Assembly: GCA_019359695.1 (NCBI GenBank)
Contig: JAHHGV010000017.1
Location: 62,001 to 126,000 of the forward strand
Direction: 5' to 3'
Source of the DNA: Brasilonema angustatum HA4187-MV1
GTDB taxonomy: Bacteria > Cyanobacteriota > Cyanobacteriia > Cyanobacteriales > Nostocaceae
DNA: 64,000 nucleotides
Shown: piece by piece, positions 26,574-35,410 of the stretch
Layout of the letters: every line of letters begins with the position of its first letter
How positions within the stretch are numbered: position 1 is the first letter of the stretch
The notes under the pieces: generated by a model
The model's input: only the letters and a program-made list of their open reading frames with translations
Databases searched by the model: none
What the model was told of the DNA's origin: nothing
Position numbers and translations under genes: made by a program

Positions 26574-26844
26574 TGGGTCAGAGTAACTTACTAAAGAATA
26601 CTACAAGTGTACTGTGACAAATAAAAGTAATGAAGTATAAATATACTTGGATCAAGTCAGAGGAAATGACACAAATAGACACCATAAAAAGCGAATGGTA
26701 AAGGTATAGAGCGACTCTGGGGGACTTACCGTAGGATAGCTAGGATGAGGTTAGATGATAAATTTACACTCTTACTCAAACTTCGAGTAAGGTAGTTCAC
26801 CGGCAAGATTTTTAAGTTGCATTAACATTACGTTTAGGGAGTGG

Positions 26845-28293
26845 ATGAGTGGGGAAAGTATTGTGGTCAAGCAAATAGCAAGTCAAAAACACCAGAGCAG
26901 CTCAAATAAATTACAACAATCCTCAAATGGGGTAACACTCACAAACCAAAAAAGTATTTCTCGTAAATTCGTATCTTCGGGTTCTGTTCCCAGCCAGCTG
27001 TATCATCGGCTGGGGTTAGCCATGCCTCGATGGCTTTTTTGGGTATTGACAATTGTTGTAGGAATGACCTTGTCGGGTTTGCTGGTATCGAGTTTGGCAC
27101 TTTGGACTCCACTGTGGAGTGACATTGATCGAACAGATGAAGAAGTAGGATTGGGTGGGAAAGACCAAAAAATACCTCTACCAGGGGAGCTGTGGAGTAA
27201 CATTTCACAATATCACCTCACTCGACCAATGAATATTTTGGTCATGGGTATTGAGCCAGTACCTGGCAGTGTAGATGGAACTCCCGAAAGTTTTGCAGGT
27301 CATAGCGATACGATACTGCTGATACGACTCGATCCAAGCAACAAAACAATCCGGGTACTTTCTATCCCTAAAGATACCATGACAGCTATTCCAGGAAAAG
27401 GATTAACTAAGGTATCTGATGCCAACGCGCAAGGAGGTAAAGTTTTAGCAGCGCGGGTTGTCAGTCGTACTCTCAGTAATGCACCTATTGACCGCTATAT
27501 TCGTATTTCTACCAGTGGGTTACGACGCCTAGTGGATCAGTTGGGTGGAGTAGAGGTTTTTGTTCCTAAACCAATGGTTAACAAAGATCCTGCAACACGA
27601 TTTTCGATTAACTTAGTCAACGGCTGGCAAACACTCAATGGTGAACAGGCAGAACAGTTTGTGCGGTTTCGCGAACCAGGTATGGGCGATTTGGAAAGAG
27701 TCCAGCGACAGCAAGCACTTTTGGTGGGATTGCGCGATCGCCTAAACAGTCCTACTGTTTTACCCAAATTGCCTCAGATCATCCGCGTTATGGGAAGGCA
27801 CTTCGACACTAACCTCAAGCTGGAAGAAATGATGGCAATAGTGAACTTTACTTTGAATATAGAGCGAGATAATTACCAGATGACCATATTACCTGGAATT
27901 TTCAGCCGTCTGAGCCAAGATCCGAGTAGCTATTGGTTGGATCTGACTGGGCGAGTTGACTTGCTACAAGATTACGCTGGGGTGACAATAGGGGGTGTGT
28001 CCTCAAGTGTCAAACCGCCCGCTAGCCTGAAAATTGCCATTCAGAATGCTTCTAGAAAACCTCAACTAACTCAAAAAGTTATCAATAATCTTAAACAGCA
28101 AGGATTTACAAAAGTTTACGCTATACCAGATTGGTCTGATAACCGAAGCGAAACTAAGATTATTGTCCAAAAAGGCAACCGACAAGCAGGAGAACAATTA
28201 CAAAAAATCTTAGGTTTGGGTCAGGTTGAAGTGTCCGCGACGGGCGATCTAGAATCTGATATCACAATCCGGATTGGTAAGGATTGGAAGTAG
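26845..28293 (+). CDS. LytR-CpsA-Psr (LCP) family glycopolymer ligase
   Basis: 482 residues. A disordered N-terminal tail and one membrane helix (about 62-86) place the rest outside the membrane. The LCP domain (about 145-330) shows GHSDTILLIRLDP, IPKDTM and the conserved Arg/Asp-rich FVRFREPGMGDLERVQRQQALL. A LytR_C-type domain follows (about 395-482; LKIAIQNASRKPQLTQKV, then IVQKG). Such enzymes transfer lipid-linked glycopolymers to peptidoglycan. It ends at a good hairpin terminator. It is divergent from manC. Confidence 0.92.
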   Translation: MSGESIVVKQIASQKHQSSSNKLQQSSNGVTLTNQKSISRKFVSSGSVPSQLYHRLGLAMPRWLFWVLTIVVGMTLSGLLVSSLALWTPLWSDIDRTDEEVGLGGKDQKIPLPGELWSNISQYHLTRPMNILVMGIEPVPGSVDGTPESFAGHSDTILLIRLDPSNKTIRVLSIPKDTMTAIPGKGLTKVSDANAQGGKVLAARVVSRTLSNAPIDRYIRISTSGLRRLVDQLGGVEVFVPKPMVNKDPATRFSINLVNGWQTLNGEQAEQFVRFREPGMGDLERVQRQQALLVGLRDRLNSPTVLPKLPQIIRVMGRHFDTNLKLEEMMAIVNFTLNIERDNYQMTILPGIFSRLSQDPSSYWLDLTGRVDLLQDYAGVTIGGVSSSVKPPASLKIAIQNASRKPQLTQKVINNLKQQGFTKVYAIPDWSDNRSETKIIVQKGNRQAGEQLQKILGLGQVEVSATGDLESDITIRIGKDWK

Positions 28294-28307
28294 TTATTAA
28301 TCATAAG

Positions 28308-28340
28308 TCATTTGTCCTTTGTTGGGGACAAATGATTTTT
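28308..28340 (+). terminator. Rho-independent terminator after the LCP gene
   Basis: TCATTTGTCC pairs with GGACAAATGA across an 8-base loop and is followed directly by TTTTT. It stands 14 bases past the LCP stop codon. Confidence 0.8.
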
Positions 28341-28360
28341 GACAAAAGACCAAGCACAAC

Positions 28361-28459
28361 ATGATGAAACAAATCCTACTTCGTATATTGGGATTAATTA
28401 TGATTTGGGTTCTTGCCTGGTTATGGGTGCTGCTTTACGCTAGTCCAGCTTATGGTTAA
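28361..28459 (+). CDS. Very small hydrophobic protein (32 aa)
   Basis: ATGATG starts a 32-codon frame reading MMKQILLRILGLIMIWVL, then AWLWVLLYASPAYG and a stop. It has two basic residues, a hydrophobic helix rich in Trp, and a C-terminal A-S-P-A-Y-G that resembles a signal-peptidase site. It could be a single-pass membrane microprotein or a relic signal peptide. It lies after a terminator and has no clear ribosome site, so it remains tentative. Confidence 0.4.
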   Translation: MMKQILLRILGLIMIWVLAWLWVLLYASPAYG

Positions 28460-28642
28460 CTGATGGGCAAGTGCTTCACAATTATAAAATAAATCGAAGC
28501 TGCTAGGTGTACACTCAGAATAGGATACCCAATCTAATTGGCTAATCAAGTATAAAGATAAATTATAGGTTTTTAGCAATTAATGATTTTTAAATTAAAT
28601 AAAATAATAACAGTAAAATCTATAAGAAATCAAGAGTAGAAT

Positions 28643-29926
28643 ATGAAAATTTCGTTTTTAAACAAAAATTCAGGATTCATCGGACAAAAAATTCAACAAT
28701 ACTTACAGGCTGGTAACAAACGGTTCCTGAGTACACCAGAAAGAGCACTATTAGAAGCTTACGAGGCTGCTCAAAGAATTAGAAATATTGAGATCGATCA
28801 GTTTAATGGTAAAAAAATTACACCTTATTTAAGCAACTACACTGACAGTGTCAGGGCTTATTGGCAGGTTTCTCTTAACAAGAACTTAATGATTATCAAG
28901 GCAAAATTAGCAGAGTTCCGTTTAAGTTCTTCTCTGTTGAATATGTCAAGTTCTGCTTTTTTAGAGAAACTAACTTTTATTGATGAGGTGAGCCTCAAAT
29001 ATAATTTAGAACAAGAATTAAATCAGGACGGGATAACACCAGTCTCTCAACCATTAGAAATTAACCGTGACGAAGTTAATAACCAGTCAGATTCATCTGG
29101 TGTAAACAATATAAAAGGTGACCCTCTTTTTAATAAAACAGGTATATTTCCTAGATCAATTGGAAGAACATTAAATAGAATTAAAGCAGATTTTTCGCCG
29201 GAAGCAGAACAACAATATATTAGAAATTTTCAAAGTTCTAGAAAGAGAACAAGAAGTGCTGTCAGATTTTTGGTAATCCTAGTTATTGTGCCGCTCTTAA
29301 CTCAGTATCTCTCTAAACAATTCTTAGTTAGTCCAATTGTAGAGCGGATAAGAGGCGAAAATCTAAGTCACGTTTTCCTCAACTATGAAATGGAAGAAGA
29401 AGCTTTGACAGAGTTAAAAACTTTTGAAGAAAAATTAAAGTTTCAGAGCCTAATTAGTAAAGCACCACCACTTTCTTCAGAAGCCGTAGAGGAAAAAGTA
29501 AAAAATAAAGTCCACGAAATTGCTGAAGAATTTAAAGAGAAAGGCAATAGCGCTATTAGCAATGTTTTTGCTGATTTGCTGTCACTTGTAGCTTTTGCAT
29601 TCGTAATTGTTACAAGCAAAAGAGAAATTGCAATTGTGAAATCTTTCATGGATGATGTTATCTATGGTTTGAGTGACAGTGCTAAAGCTTTCTTGATTAT
29701 TTTATTCACAGATATATTTGTCGGATTTCACTCACCACATGGTTGGGAGGTGATTCTTGAAGCATTTGCGGAACATTTAGGGCTTCCAGCACAAAAAAGC
29801 GCAATATCTCTTTTTATTGCCACTTTTCCTGTGATTTTGGACACTATTTTTAAATACTGGATATTCCGCTATCTGAGTAAATTGTCTCCTTCAGCCTTGG
29901 CGACAATGAAAGAAATGAACGAGTAA
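28643..29926 (+). CDS. pxcA: Proton extrusion protein PxcA (CemA family)
   Basis: 427 residues. The soluble N-terminal half includes STPERALLEAYEAAQRIRNIEI; the C-terminal half has the CemA domain with about four membrane helices (RFLVILVIVPLLTQYLSKQF; SLVAFAFVIVTSKREI; FLIILFTDIFVGFHSPHGWEV; LFIATFPVILDTIFKYWIFRYL). HSPHGWE is the family signature. It is needed for light-dependent proton release and inorganic carbon uptake in cyanobacteria. Length is normal. Monocistronic. Confidence 0.93.
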   Translation: MKISFLNKNSGFIGQKIQQYLQAGNKRFLSTPERALLEAYEAAQRIRNIEIDQFNGKKITPYLSNYTDSVRAYWQVSLNKNLMIIKAKLAEFRLSSSLLNMSSSAFLEKLTFIDEVSLKYNLEQELNQDGITPVSQPLEINRDEVNNQSDSSGVNNIKGDPLFNKTGIFPRSIGRTLNRIKADFSPEAEQQYIRNFQSSRKRTRSAVRFLVILVIVPLLTQYLSKQFLVSPIVERIRGENLSHVFLNYEMEEEALTELKTFEEKLKFQSLISKAPPLSSEAVEEKVKNKVHEIAEEFKEKGNSAISNVFADLLSLVAFAFVIVTSKREIAIVKSFMDDVIYGLSDSAKAFLIILFTDIFVGFHSPHGWEVILEAFAEHLGLPAQKSAISLFIATFPVILDTIFKYWIFRYLSKLSPSALATMKEMNE

Positions 29927-30227
29927 TAAGCTGTGATTATGTAATTTTTCATACTTATGTATGAGGATGTTCCTTAGTTCTGGTAAGTTAATCCAAACCG
30001 AATTATCTTCAGTAACTAGTATAGATGACAACTGTTCTGGGGGATTTATGGTTGCTGACTTATCTCGTTCCATTTGCGTGTATGCAACGGAAAAGCACTA
30101 TAAGTGCGCGTGCAGCAAAGCAGCAGCGCTAGCCCCGGAGGGGCGCTACGCAAACGCTATCGCCAAAAAAAATTCTGATATTCCTCTAAATTTGTGTTAA
30201 ATAAGTTATTGATTTAGAGGATATTCT
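29927..30227. other. Intergenic region with dispersed palindromic repeat
   Basis: About 300 bases. A GCTAGCCCCGGAGGGGCGCT module stands near 30128-30148. A short ORF through here lacks coding character. Confidence 0.4.
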
Positions 30228-30833
30228 ATGCATTTTGATTTAGTAGAAACAATAAAGTCTTTAGGCTACTTTGGAGTATGGGCAATTGTATTTGCAGAGT
30301 CTGGGTTACTGATTGGCTTTTTTCTACCTGGAGATAGTTTGCTATTTACTGCTGGATTTATAGCATCTGTTCCGCAATCACCGCTTAATATCTGGATTCT
30401 CATCATTGGCGCTTTTCTTGCTGCAGTACTTGGTGATAATGTCGGTTATGCGACTGGATACAAATTTGGTCGTAGGCTCTTTCAAAAAGAAGATTCATGG
30501 TTATTTCATAAAAAACATTTGATCTCAACAACCAAATTTTATCAAAAACATGGTAAAAAAACGCTTATCTTAGCTCGATTTGTTCCAATTGTGCGGACTT
30601 TCGCGCCCATTATTGCTGGCGTTGGTAGCATGGATTATCGCACATTTATGTCCTATAACTTGATTGGTGGGTTTCTTTGGACATTCGGCATCACTCTGTT
30701 AGGATTTTTCTTAGGAAAATCTCTACCAGCTGAACAGCTAGATAAGTATTTGTTACCCATTATTGGATTAATTATTGTTGTTTCTTTATTGCCATCAATT
30801 CTTCATCTTATTAAAGAAAACAAGAATAAATGA
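30228..30833 (+). CDS. DedA-family (VTT-domain) membrane protein
   Basis: 201 residues. There are five hydrophobic segments with the DedA/VTT landmarks: FAESGLLIGFFLPGDSLLF, GAFLAAVLGDNVGYATGYKFGRRL, then the F..ARF.P..R motif (LILARFVPIVRTFAPIIAGVG) and YNLIGGFLWT. The family consists of putative lipid scramblases or transporters in the cytoplasmic membrane, needed for envelope homeostasis. Normal length; monocistronic. Confidence 0.93.
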   Translation: MHFDLVETIKSLGYFGVWAIVFAESGLLIGFFLPGDSLLFTAGFIASVPQSPLNIWILIIGAFLAAVLGDNVGYATGYKFGRRLFQKEDSWLFHKKHLISTTKFYQKHGKKTLILARFVPIVRTFAPIIAGVGSMDYRTFMSYNLIGGFLWTFGITLLGFFLGKSLPAEQLDKYLLPIIGLIIVVSLLPSILHLIKENKNK

Positions 30834-31167
30834 CGGAGAAGGTTTAGAGGATGTTTGAGAAGTATAAAATATTTTGGTCGAGCCCCTCTTTGTCCCCCCC
30901 TTAAAAAGCTATCCATTACCCGCATCTTTCTCAACATTTATACAACTTATACCATTTCTTTGTGAGGATGCGCCAAATTTTCTTGACTTCTTCTTTCTTT
31001 GTGTGCTTTGCGCCCTACCCTGCGGGAAGCCGCTGCGCGTCTACGCGGTTCGTTCCTCATATAATTGGGCGCATGTTCATACAGAATTGGTATTAGTTAA
31101 AATATGCCAAAAACATTGATAGGTATAGTTTTTGAGAGAAGAGAATATTTGCGGGTAATAGTGGATC
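30834..31167. other. Intergenic, repeat-rich, up to the IS4 remnant
   Basis: It carries a GCGGGAAGCCGCTGCGCGTC hairpin module (31020-31040). The left end of the IS4 element must lie here, but no clear terminal repeat can be seen because the right end is lost. Confidence 0.4.
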
Positions 31168-31446
31168 ATGGAAAAATGGGCTTCAGTTGAATTAAAACAG
31201 GCAGATTTAGGAGACACAAGACGAAACAAGCGTCTAGTAAGGATCGTAGAAGATTTGGCAGTACAACCAAGCAGTAGCGTACCTCAAGCCTGTGGAAACA
31301 TAGCCGCAACCAGCGCAGCATACGATTTTTGGAACTCACCCTACTTTCAGCCAGATGATATACCTAACGCCCATGTAAAAAGCACAGTTGCTCGAATCAA
31401 AGAACATGATGTGGTGTTGATGATTCAGGACACGACGAGTATATAG
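31168..31446 (+). pseudogene. IS4-family (Tn5-like) transposase, N-terminal fragment
   Basis: 92 residues. MEKWASVELKQADLGDTRRNKRLV is the typical N-terminal DNA-binding domain of Tn5-like IS4 transposases, followed by VPQACGNIAATSAAYDFWNS and the start of the DDE core (MIQDTTS, with the first catalytic Asp). The frame stops at the first bases of the IS630 element. I could not find the rest of the core after the IS630 right end, so the C-terminal part has been deleted. Confidence 0.85.
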
Positions 31447-31451
31447 GACTC

Positions 31452-32075
31452 CTATTTGATTTTTGAAAAAACTCCGTACATCCCAAGAGTGGGGAAATCA
31501 AAGGTAGTGTGTCGAATAAACCACTCAAACATCCACTTCAAATGCGAGAATTTTGGAATCAAGGCGCAGAAACGTCGAACCCATGTTTTAGCTTGCAACC
31601 AAATATCCTCAATTGGATTTTGTTCTGGACAATTGGGAGCAAAGCGAACGCAGTATATTTGCCATTGGTTGGTCGGTAGTCCTTGATTAATCTCATCCAA
31701 AAAACCTCGAACTTGTTTGGAACGGTGATACATCGCACCATCCCAAAAAATCAGTAATCTCTGGTTGGGGGACTGTGTTAGAAGATAGCGTAGATAATCA
31801 ATAGTCGAATCTGAGTTTCCTGCATCGTAGGCTTTGAGCAATAATTATCCTGTAATATAGTCTACTGCCCCATAGTAAGTTTGTTTATTTCGCTCATTTA
31901 CAACTGGAACCGCAATTTCTGAGTCTGTTTTCCCCCAGACATAGCCGCTTAAGTCTCCCCACATTAAATGGCACTCATCAATTAATAGTACTCTTAGCTT
32001 TCGTGTTTGGATTTTGTAGCGGTGGTTTGCCAACAATGACTGAATCTCTTTTTTTTTCTGCAACAGCTTCTGCAT
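31452..32075 (-). pseudogene. IS630 transposase, DDE part (OrfB), with a nonsense codon
   Basis: The frame gives LLIDECHLMWGD (first Asp), then after an in-frame TAA at 31845-31847 continues LLLKAYDAG, LIFWDGAMYHRS (second Asp) and CPEQNPIEDIW (Glu). All DDE residues are present, so one base change to TAA has split the protein. It overlaps OrfA by about 98 bases in a +1 frame. Confidence 0.8.
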
Positions 32076-32556
32076 CGGCTTTCGGATTTAGCTTTGTTGT
32101 TTTCTTCCAACTGATGTCAGCTGCATCGAACAAGTCATAGTAACTTTGTTTTGACTCATAAACCAGGTCGTATTCAAAAGCTAACTTATACTCTAGTTCT
32201 CCAAGCTCCCAACAGTCCTTGGTTTGCAACCATCTCAATACTTCTTCTCGTTGTTCGCTACTCAAGTAGCTTTTCTTCCCTTTGTAGTTTAACCGTAGTC
32301 CATCAACTCCATCTTGCTCATAGGCTTGTTTCCAACCTGTTATCGAGCCTAAAGACACATCTAAAATAGTTTGGATTTCTTCGTACAAGTAATCTTGGTA
32401 AACCAACTTGACCGCCAAGGCTTTTCTTGCCTCACGGGCATCACGACAACCTGCGATAAAATCCTGTAACTCCGCGATACGCTTTGCGTCAAGCCTCCGG
32501 CTTATCGCAGTTGCCACTACAGGGCGTGTTGCCGTTTGTAGATCCTGATTGGTCAT
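31978..32556 (-). CDS. IS630 transposase N-terminal part (OrfA, HTH)
   Basis: 192 residues with a winged-helix/HTH region (YEEIQTILDVSLGSITGWKQAY, then GVDGLRLNYKGKKSYLS) as in IS630/helix-turn-helix 23-type transposases. It meets OrfB at a run of nine A (complement of 32049-32057), a likely slippage or +1 frameshift site. The downstream DDE half has a nonsense codon, so the full transposase cannot be made. Confidence 0.8.
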   Translation of the reverse strand: MTNQDLQTATRPVVATAISRRLDAKRIAELQDFIAGCRDAREARKALAVKLVYQDYLYEEIQTILDVSLGSITGWKQAYEQDGVDGLRLNYKGKKSYLSSEQREEVLRWLQTKDCWELGELEYKLAFEYDLVYESKQSYYDLFDAADISWKKTTKLNPKADAEAVAEKKRDSVIVGKPPLQNPNTKAKSTIN

Positions 32557-32626
32557 TGTCTACTCTTACACTTGTACACTTATCCGTATTTTCTCGTGAT
32601 TTTTTTCAAAAATCAAATAGGATTTT

Positions 32627-33173
32627 TATATTAGGAATTATTGTCTTCAATCATCGCTACTTAAATCTTTCTTTAGATTTATTTGCCTGTTATTAAAAGT
32701 CATACATAAGTCTGAATCGATGTAAATTTTTTTGTGTTGATGAATACAAATCCTAAATGGTAATTTTCTGTCTTATCAACGAAAAACTAGTAATTATCCC
32801 CATAATCCGATGTGGTTGTGGGGTTTTGTTTTTGGTAGACAAGCACCTCATTCCGTAGCCAAGCCTTATCCAATAAATAGTTCTTCCAGGATGAGCTAGT
32901 ATGGGTTTGTTTTTAGCGGTGCGGTAGTCACGGCTGTTTTTGGGTATAGACGCGTTGCAGGCAATTTTAGCAGGTATATCCCAAAACTAACTAATCAACG
33001 GTTACTTAGTAGGATTTAAGAGGTTACCAACCTTGGAAACCTTTGTAATATTTTATATTGTAGTTAAACAAATAACCCCAGAAATGAAACAGTAGCCTGT
33101 CATGCTGTAGGTAAATCAATAAGACATCACTCATCCTACACTCGGTTTTTTACGAATAGGAAATTAACTGCAA
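32627..33173. other. Intergenic, with a candidate terminator
   Basis: About 550 bases without a gene. CCCCATAATCCGATGTGGTTGTGGGG-type hairpin (about 32798-32823) is followed by a T-rich run, similar in size to the terminators of the array at 34441-35403. Confidence 0.4.
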
Positions 33174-33798
33174 TGGTACATAATTTGCTGAATTACGTGG
33201 TTATCACTTAACAGTTAAAGGACTGCAAACTAAACGTGACAAATTGTTAGAAGAATGGGCAACCACTATTAATCCAGGTGTAGCTGAAATGACGATTGGG
33301 ACAGGTATGTGTTCAAATAAGAAATTTCCGACTAATCTTCAGTCCCTCCAAGGGCTGCGAGTACTTGTTGTAGACGATAATGTCGATTTGTGCGAATTGC
33401 TCGCAGTGTTACTGCAACCCTATGGTGTCCAGGTGCAAACAGCATTTTTAACCCAGCAAGCTTTGAAAATATTTGTGGAATGGCAACCTGATGTCCTCGT
33501 AAGTGACATTGCCCTGCCAAAGGAGGATGGCTATTCGCTGATTCAACAAGTGAGAACCAAAACAGGAGAGCAAGGGAAAGTGGTGCTAGCCATTGCTGTG
33601 ACAGACTATATCAATGAAAGGATGCTTCAACGTGCTCTGTGTGTTGGCTTTGACCTGTGGTTCACCAAACCCCTGGATTTTGATGAGTTCGTTGTTATGC
33701 TTGCCTGTTTAGCGATGACACAACTGGTTTTGGCTCATGCCTCTAGACATGGTGAGCTAAGTCTCGAAAAGCAGTTAGAACTCGAATTCCAAAGTTAG
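33174..33798 (+). pseudogene. Response-regulator (REC) protein with a frameshifted N-terminus
   Basis: The open frame begins only at TTG 33244 (184 residues). Immediately upstream, ATG GTA CAT AAT begins a second segment that would continue ELRGYHLTVKG...TKRDKLLEEW if one T were restored in AATTTG. The copy at 36384 has the extra base. The REC domain is complete: LRVLVVDDNVDLCELL with the acidic pair, LVSDIAL with the phosphorylatable Asp, and the conserved Lys in FTKPLDFDEF. There is no output domain. It may still be translated from TTG; otherwise it is a pseudogene. Confidence 0.7.
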
Positions 33799-33831
33799 TA
33801 TCACCATTTTTGAAAAACTTTCAACAAATCA

Positions 33832-34017
33832 ATGTCATTTGATTCTGGGGATTTTGAAAAAATGTCATTTACTATCAAGTCTGCACACTCCATTTTTGGT
33901 GACACTCAAGTTGCTAATGCAGTTCCAGCTATTGTTGAATCATTCAATCAACTCAGTATTAAGGAGCAGTTGGTTTTACTTTGGTTCATCGGTGAGATGT
34001 TAAGGAAATTACGTTGA
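33832..34017 (+). pseudogene. Orange carotenoid protein N-terminal domain fragment
   Basis: 61 residues. FTIKSAHSIFGDTQVANAVPAIVESFNQLSIKEQLVLLWF aligns by eye with the start of the OCP/HCP carotenoid-binding domain (FTIDSARSIF...AVPATIARF.QL...DQLALIWFAY.EMG). After GEMLRKLR it stops, where the domain should run for another 100 residues; no continuation appears in other frames. It is a truncated remnant of a photoprotective gene, too short to bind a carotenoid. Confidence 0.65.
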
Positions 34018-34142
34018 TGACTATTTCAAATACGACGATGAACACTCAAATTTGAAATCAAACCACAACCACAACCCCAGACATCATCACGGACTTCCAA
34101 GCTTGGTGCGACTAGTACAGCACGGCGGAAATAGAGTTACCA

Positions 34143-34342
34143 TTAAGCAGCCAAAACCTTGCCCTTATAAGTCCACTTAAATGGTTTCGCCATAGTGCGA
34201 TTAAAGTAGTTGATGAAATCTTCGATGCGGGTTTTGAGATTATCTTTGCTATAAAAGCTCGCACGCTTTAGCAATTTACGTACAAGGATACTAAACCAAA
34301 TCTCAATTTGGTTTAGCCAAGAGGAATGTTTAGGCGTGTTTC
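34143..34342 (-). pseudogene. IS630-family transposase C-terminal fragment
   Basis: The minus strand reads HSSWLNQIEIWFSILVRK, then RIEDFINYFNRTMAKPF and KWTYKGKVLAA, stop at 34143. This is the C-terminus of the common cyanobacterial IS630 transposase, including the catalytic Glu in NQIEIW. Upstream codons fall out of frame, so only the end is left. Confidence 0.8.
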
Positions 34343-34476
34343 ATAGAATCAAGCTGACTTAATCCAGTTAAATTGATATCTTGCGGATTTTTCAAAACGG
34401 TAAACTGTGGATGATTGATATCCATACAGCAATAAAAAACGTTGACGTATTGGTCAACACAGTTCTTTGTAACGAG

Positions 34477-34582
34477 CGATTCCTACAATAGACAAGGGTT
34501 TTACAAAAAACGACGTGAGTAATATTGGGACAACAATTACAAATCTCCGATGTAACCCCTAGTAGCAGATCTGGGGGTTTTT
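34477..34582 (+). ncRNA. Array unit 1, predicted small RNA
   Basis: The -35 is TTGACG at 34442, the -10-like CTTTGT at 34465-34470. The terminator stem AACCCCTAG/CTGGGGGTT (34554-34579) is followed by T-residues. The 5' end is inferred. The -10 is the poorest in the array. An unrelated GC-rich stretch (about 34600-34690) separates it from unit 2. Confidence 0.5.
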
Positions 34583-34732
34583 AATTGTAAGCTGTGACGG
34601 TTCCTGTGGCGGCTGTTGTGGACGGGCGCGGTCGGGGCAACTTGGTTGCCCGAATGTCCATAAGCGTGGCCGTAGGGGGCGCTCCAATAGAAAAAGGTTG
34701 ATGTATTGGTCAACACAGTTTATTGTAACTTA

Positions 34733-34837
34733 AATTCCTGCTTTAGAAAGGGGTTTACAAATACGACACTAGTAATATTGGAACGAATACAAGTAATTCG
34801 ACATAATCCCCTAGTAACAGGTCTGGGGATTTTTTTT
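34733..34837 (+). ncRNA. Array unit 2, predicted small RNA
   Basis: TTGATG (34698-34703), 17 bases, TATTGT (34721-34726). The terminator stem AATCCCC/GGGGATT is followed by eight T in all (34831-34837 region). The stem bases differ from unit 3 on both sides, keeping pairing. Confidence 0.6.
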
Positions 34838-34903
34838 ATTGTAAGCAGTGGACAAGGTTATGACGTGGTTGACGTATTGGTCAACACAGTTTATTGTAAC
34901 TTA

Positions 34904-35007
34904 AATCCTGCAATAGACAAGGGTCTTACAAGAAACAACACCTATAGTATTGGAACATATGGGACGTTAATTCGGTATAAACCCTCAGACCGTCACTGGG
35001 GGTTTTT
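34904..35007 (+). ncRNA. Array unit 3, predicted small RNA
   Basis: TTGACG (34869-34874), 17 bases, TATTGT (34892-34897): the best promoter of the array. The terminator is ACCCTCA/TGGGGGT (34981-35003) and TTTTT. Confidence 0.6.
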
Positions 35008-35074
35008 AATGAACAACTGTGGATCAGGTTGTGGCGTGGTTGAGGTATTGGTCAACACAGTTATTTGTAACTTC

Positions 35075-35186
35075 AACTCATGCTTGAGAAAGGGGTTTTC
35101 TAAAAACCCGATAGCTATAGTATTGGAGAAACCAAATGTTTAACAATAACTTGACAGAAACCCTCGGAGCGGCACTGGGGGTTTTT
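35075..35186 (+). ncRNA. Array unit 4, predicted small RNA
   Basis: TTGAGG (35040-35045) and ATTTGT (35063-35068). An internal hairpin GGTTTT-CTA-AAAACC is present near 35094-35108. The terminator is ACCCTC/GGGGGT (35160-35182) and TTTTT. Confidence 0.55.
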
Positions 35187-35253
35187 AATTAAGAACTGTG
35201 GATCAGGTTATGGCGTGGTTGAGGTATTGGTCAACACAGTTATTTGTAACTTC

Positions 35254-35366
35254 AACTCATGCTTGAGAAAGGGGTTTTCTAAAAACCCGATAGCTATAGT
35301 ATTGGAGAAACCAAATGTTTAACAATAACTTGACAGAAACCCTCGGAGCGCCACTGAGGGTTTTTT
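35254..35366 (+). ncRNA. Array unit 5, predicted small RNA
   Basis: Nearly identical to unit 4, but the terminator is ACCCTC/GAGGGT (35339-35361): the G.T pair of unit 4 has become A-T. Six T follow. Unit 6 after it keeps only the -35 region (35398) before a different hairpin. Confidence 0.55.
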
Positions 35367-35410
35367 ATTAAAAAGTATGGATAGGGTTATGGCGTGGTTG
35401 ACGTATTAAA

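Larger units (their letters stand above)
31446..32626 (-). mobile_element. IS630-family insertion sequence, inactive, inserted in the IS4 transposase
   Basis: The inverted ends share TCCTATTTGATTTTTGAAAA (left from 31450; right, inverted, ending 32622). TATA is found at both edges (31442-31445 and 32627-32630), consistent with the TA target of IS630. It holds a two-frame transposase on the minus strand with an extra nonsense codon. The outermost four bases of the ends differ (GGAC against AAAA). Confidence 0.8.
34441..35403 (+). repeat. Tandem array of five ncRNA-like repeat units plus a partial sixth
   Basis: Units start at 34442, 34698, 34869, 35040, 35219 and (partial) 35398; spacing is 256, 171, 171, 179 and 179 bases. 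Each begins TTGA[C/T/G]GTATTGGTCAACACAG, which contains an inverted repeat TTGAC-N6-GTCAA and fits a -35 box 17 bases before a -10-like hexamer. Each ends in a G/C-rich hairpin and a T-run. Middles share AGAMAAGGGGTTT and AGTAWTATTGG blocks but drift freely, as in RNA rather than protein genes. Units 4 and 5 are nearly identical, so duplication is recent. Confidence 0.8.

Noticed and set aside
29961-30200. 79-residue ORF between pxcA and the DedA gene
   Set aside because: It runs through a dispersed palindromic repeat, has no ribosome site and no domain.
34706-35143. A 145-residue ORF through units 2-4 of the tandem array, with the repeated peptide VLVNTVYCNLN
   Set aside because: Two of the spacings (171) happen to be multiples of three, which keeps the frame open. 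The next spacing is 179 and breaks it, and changes between units follow hairpin pairing, not codons.
34441-35403. Naming the array NsiR1
   Set aside because: The plan is the same as NsiR1 arrays, but hetF is not adjacent and I cannot match the sequence from memory. Only the analogy is kept.
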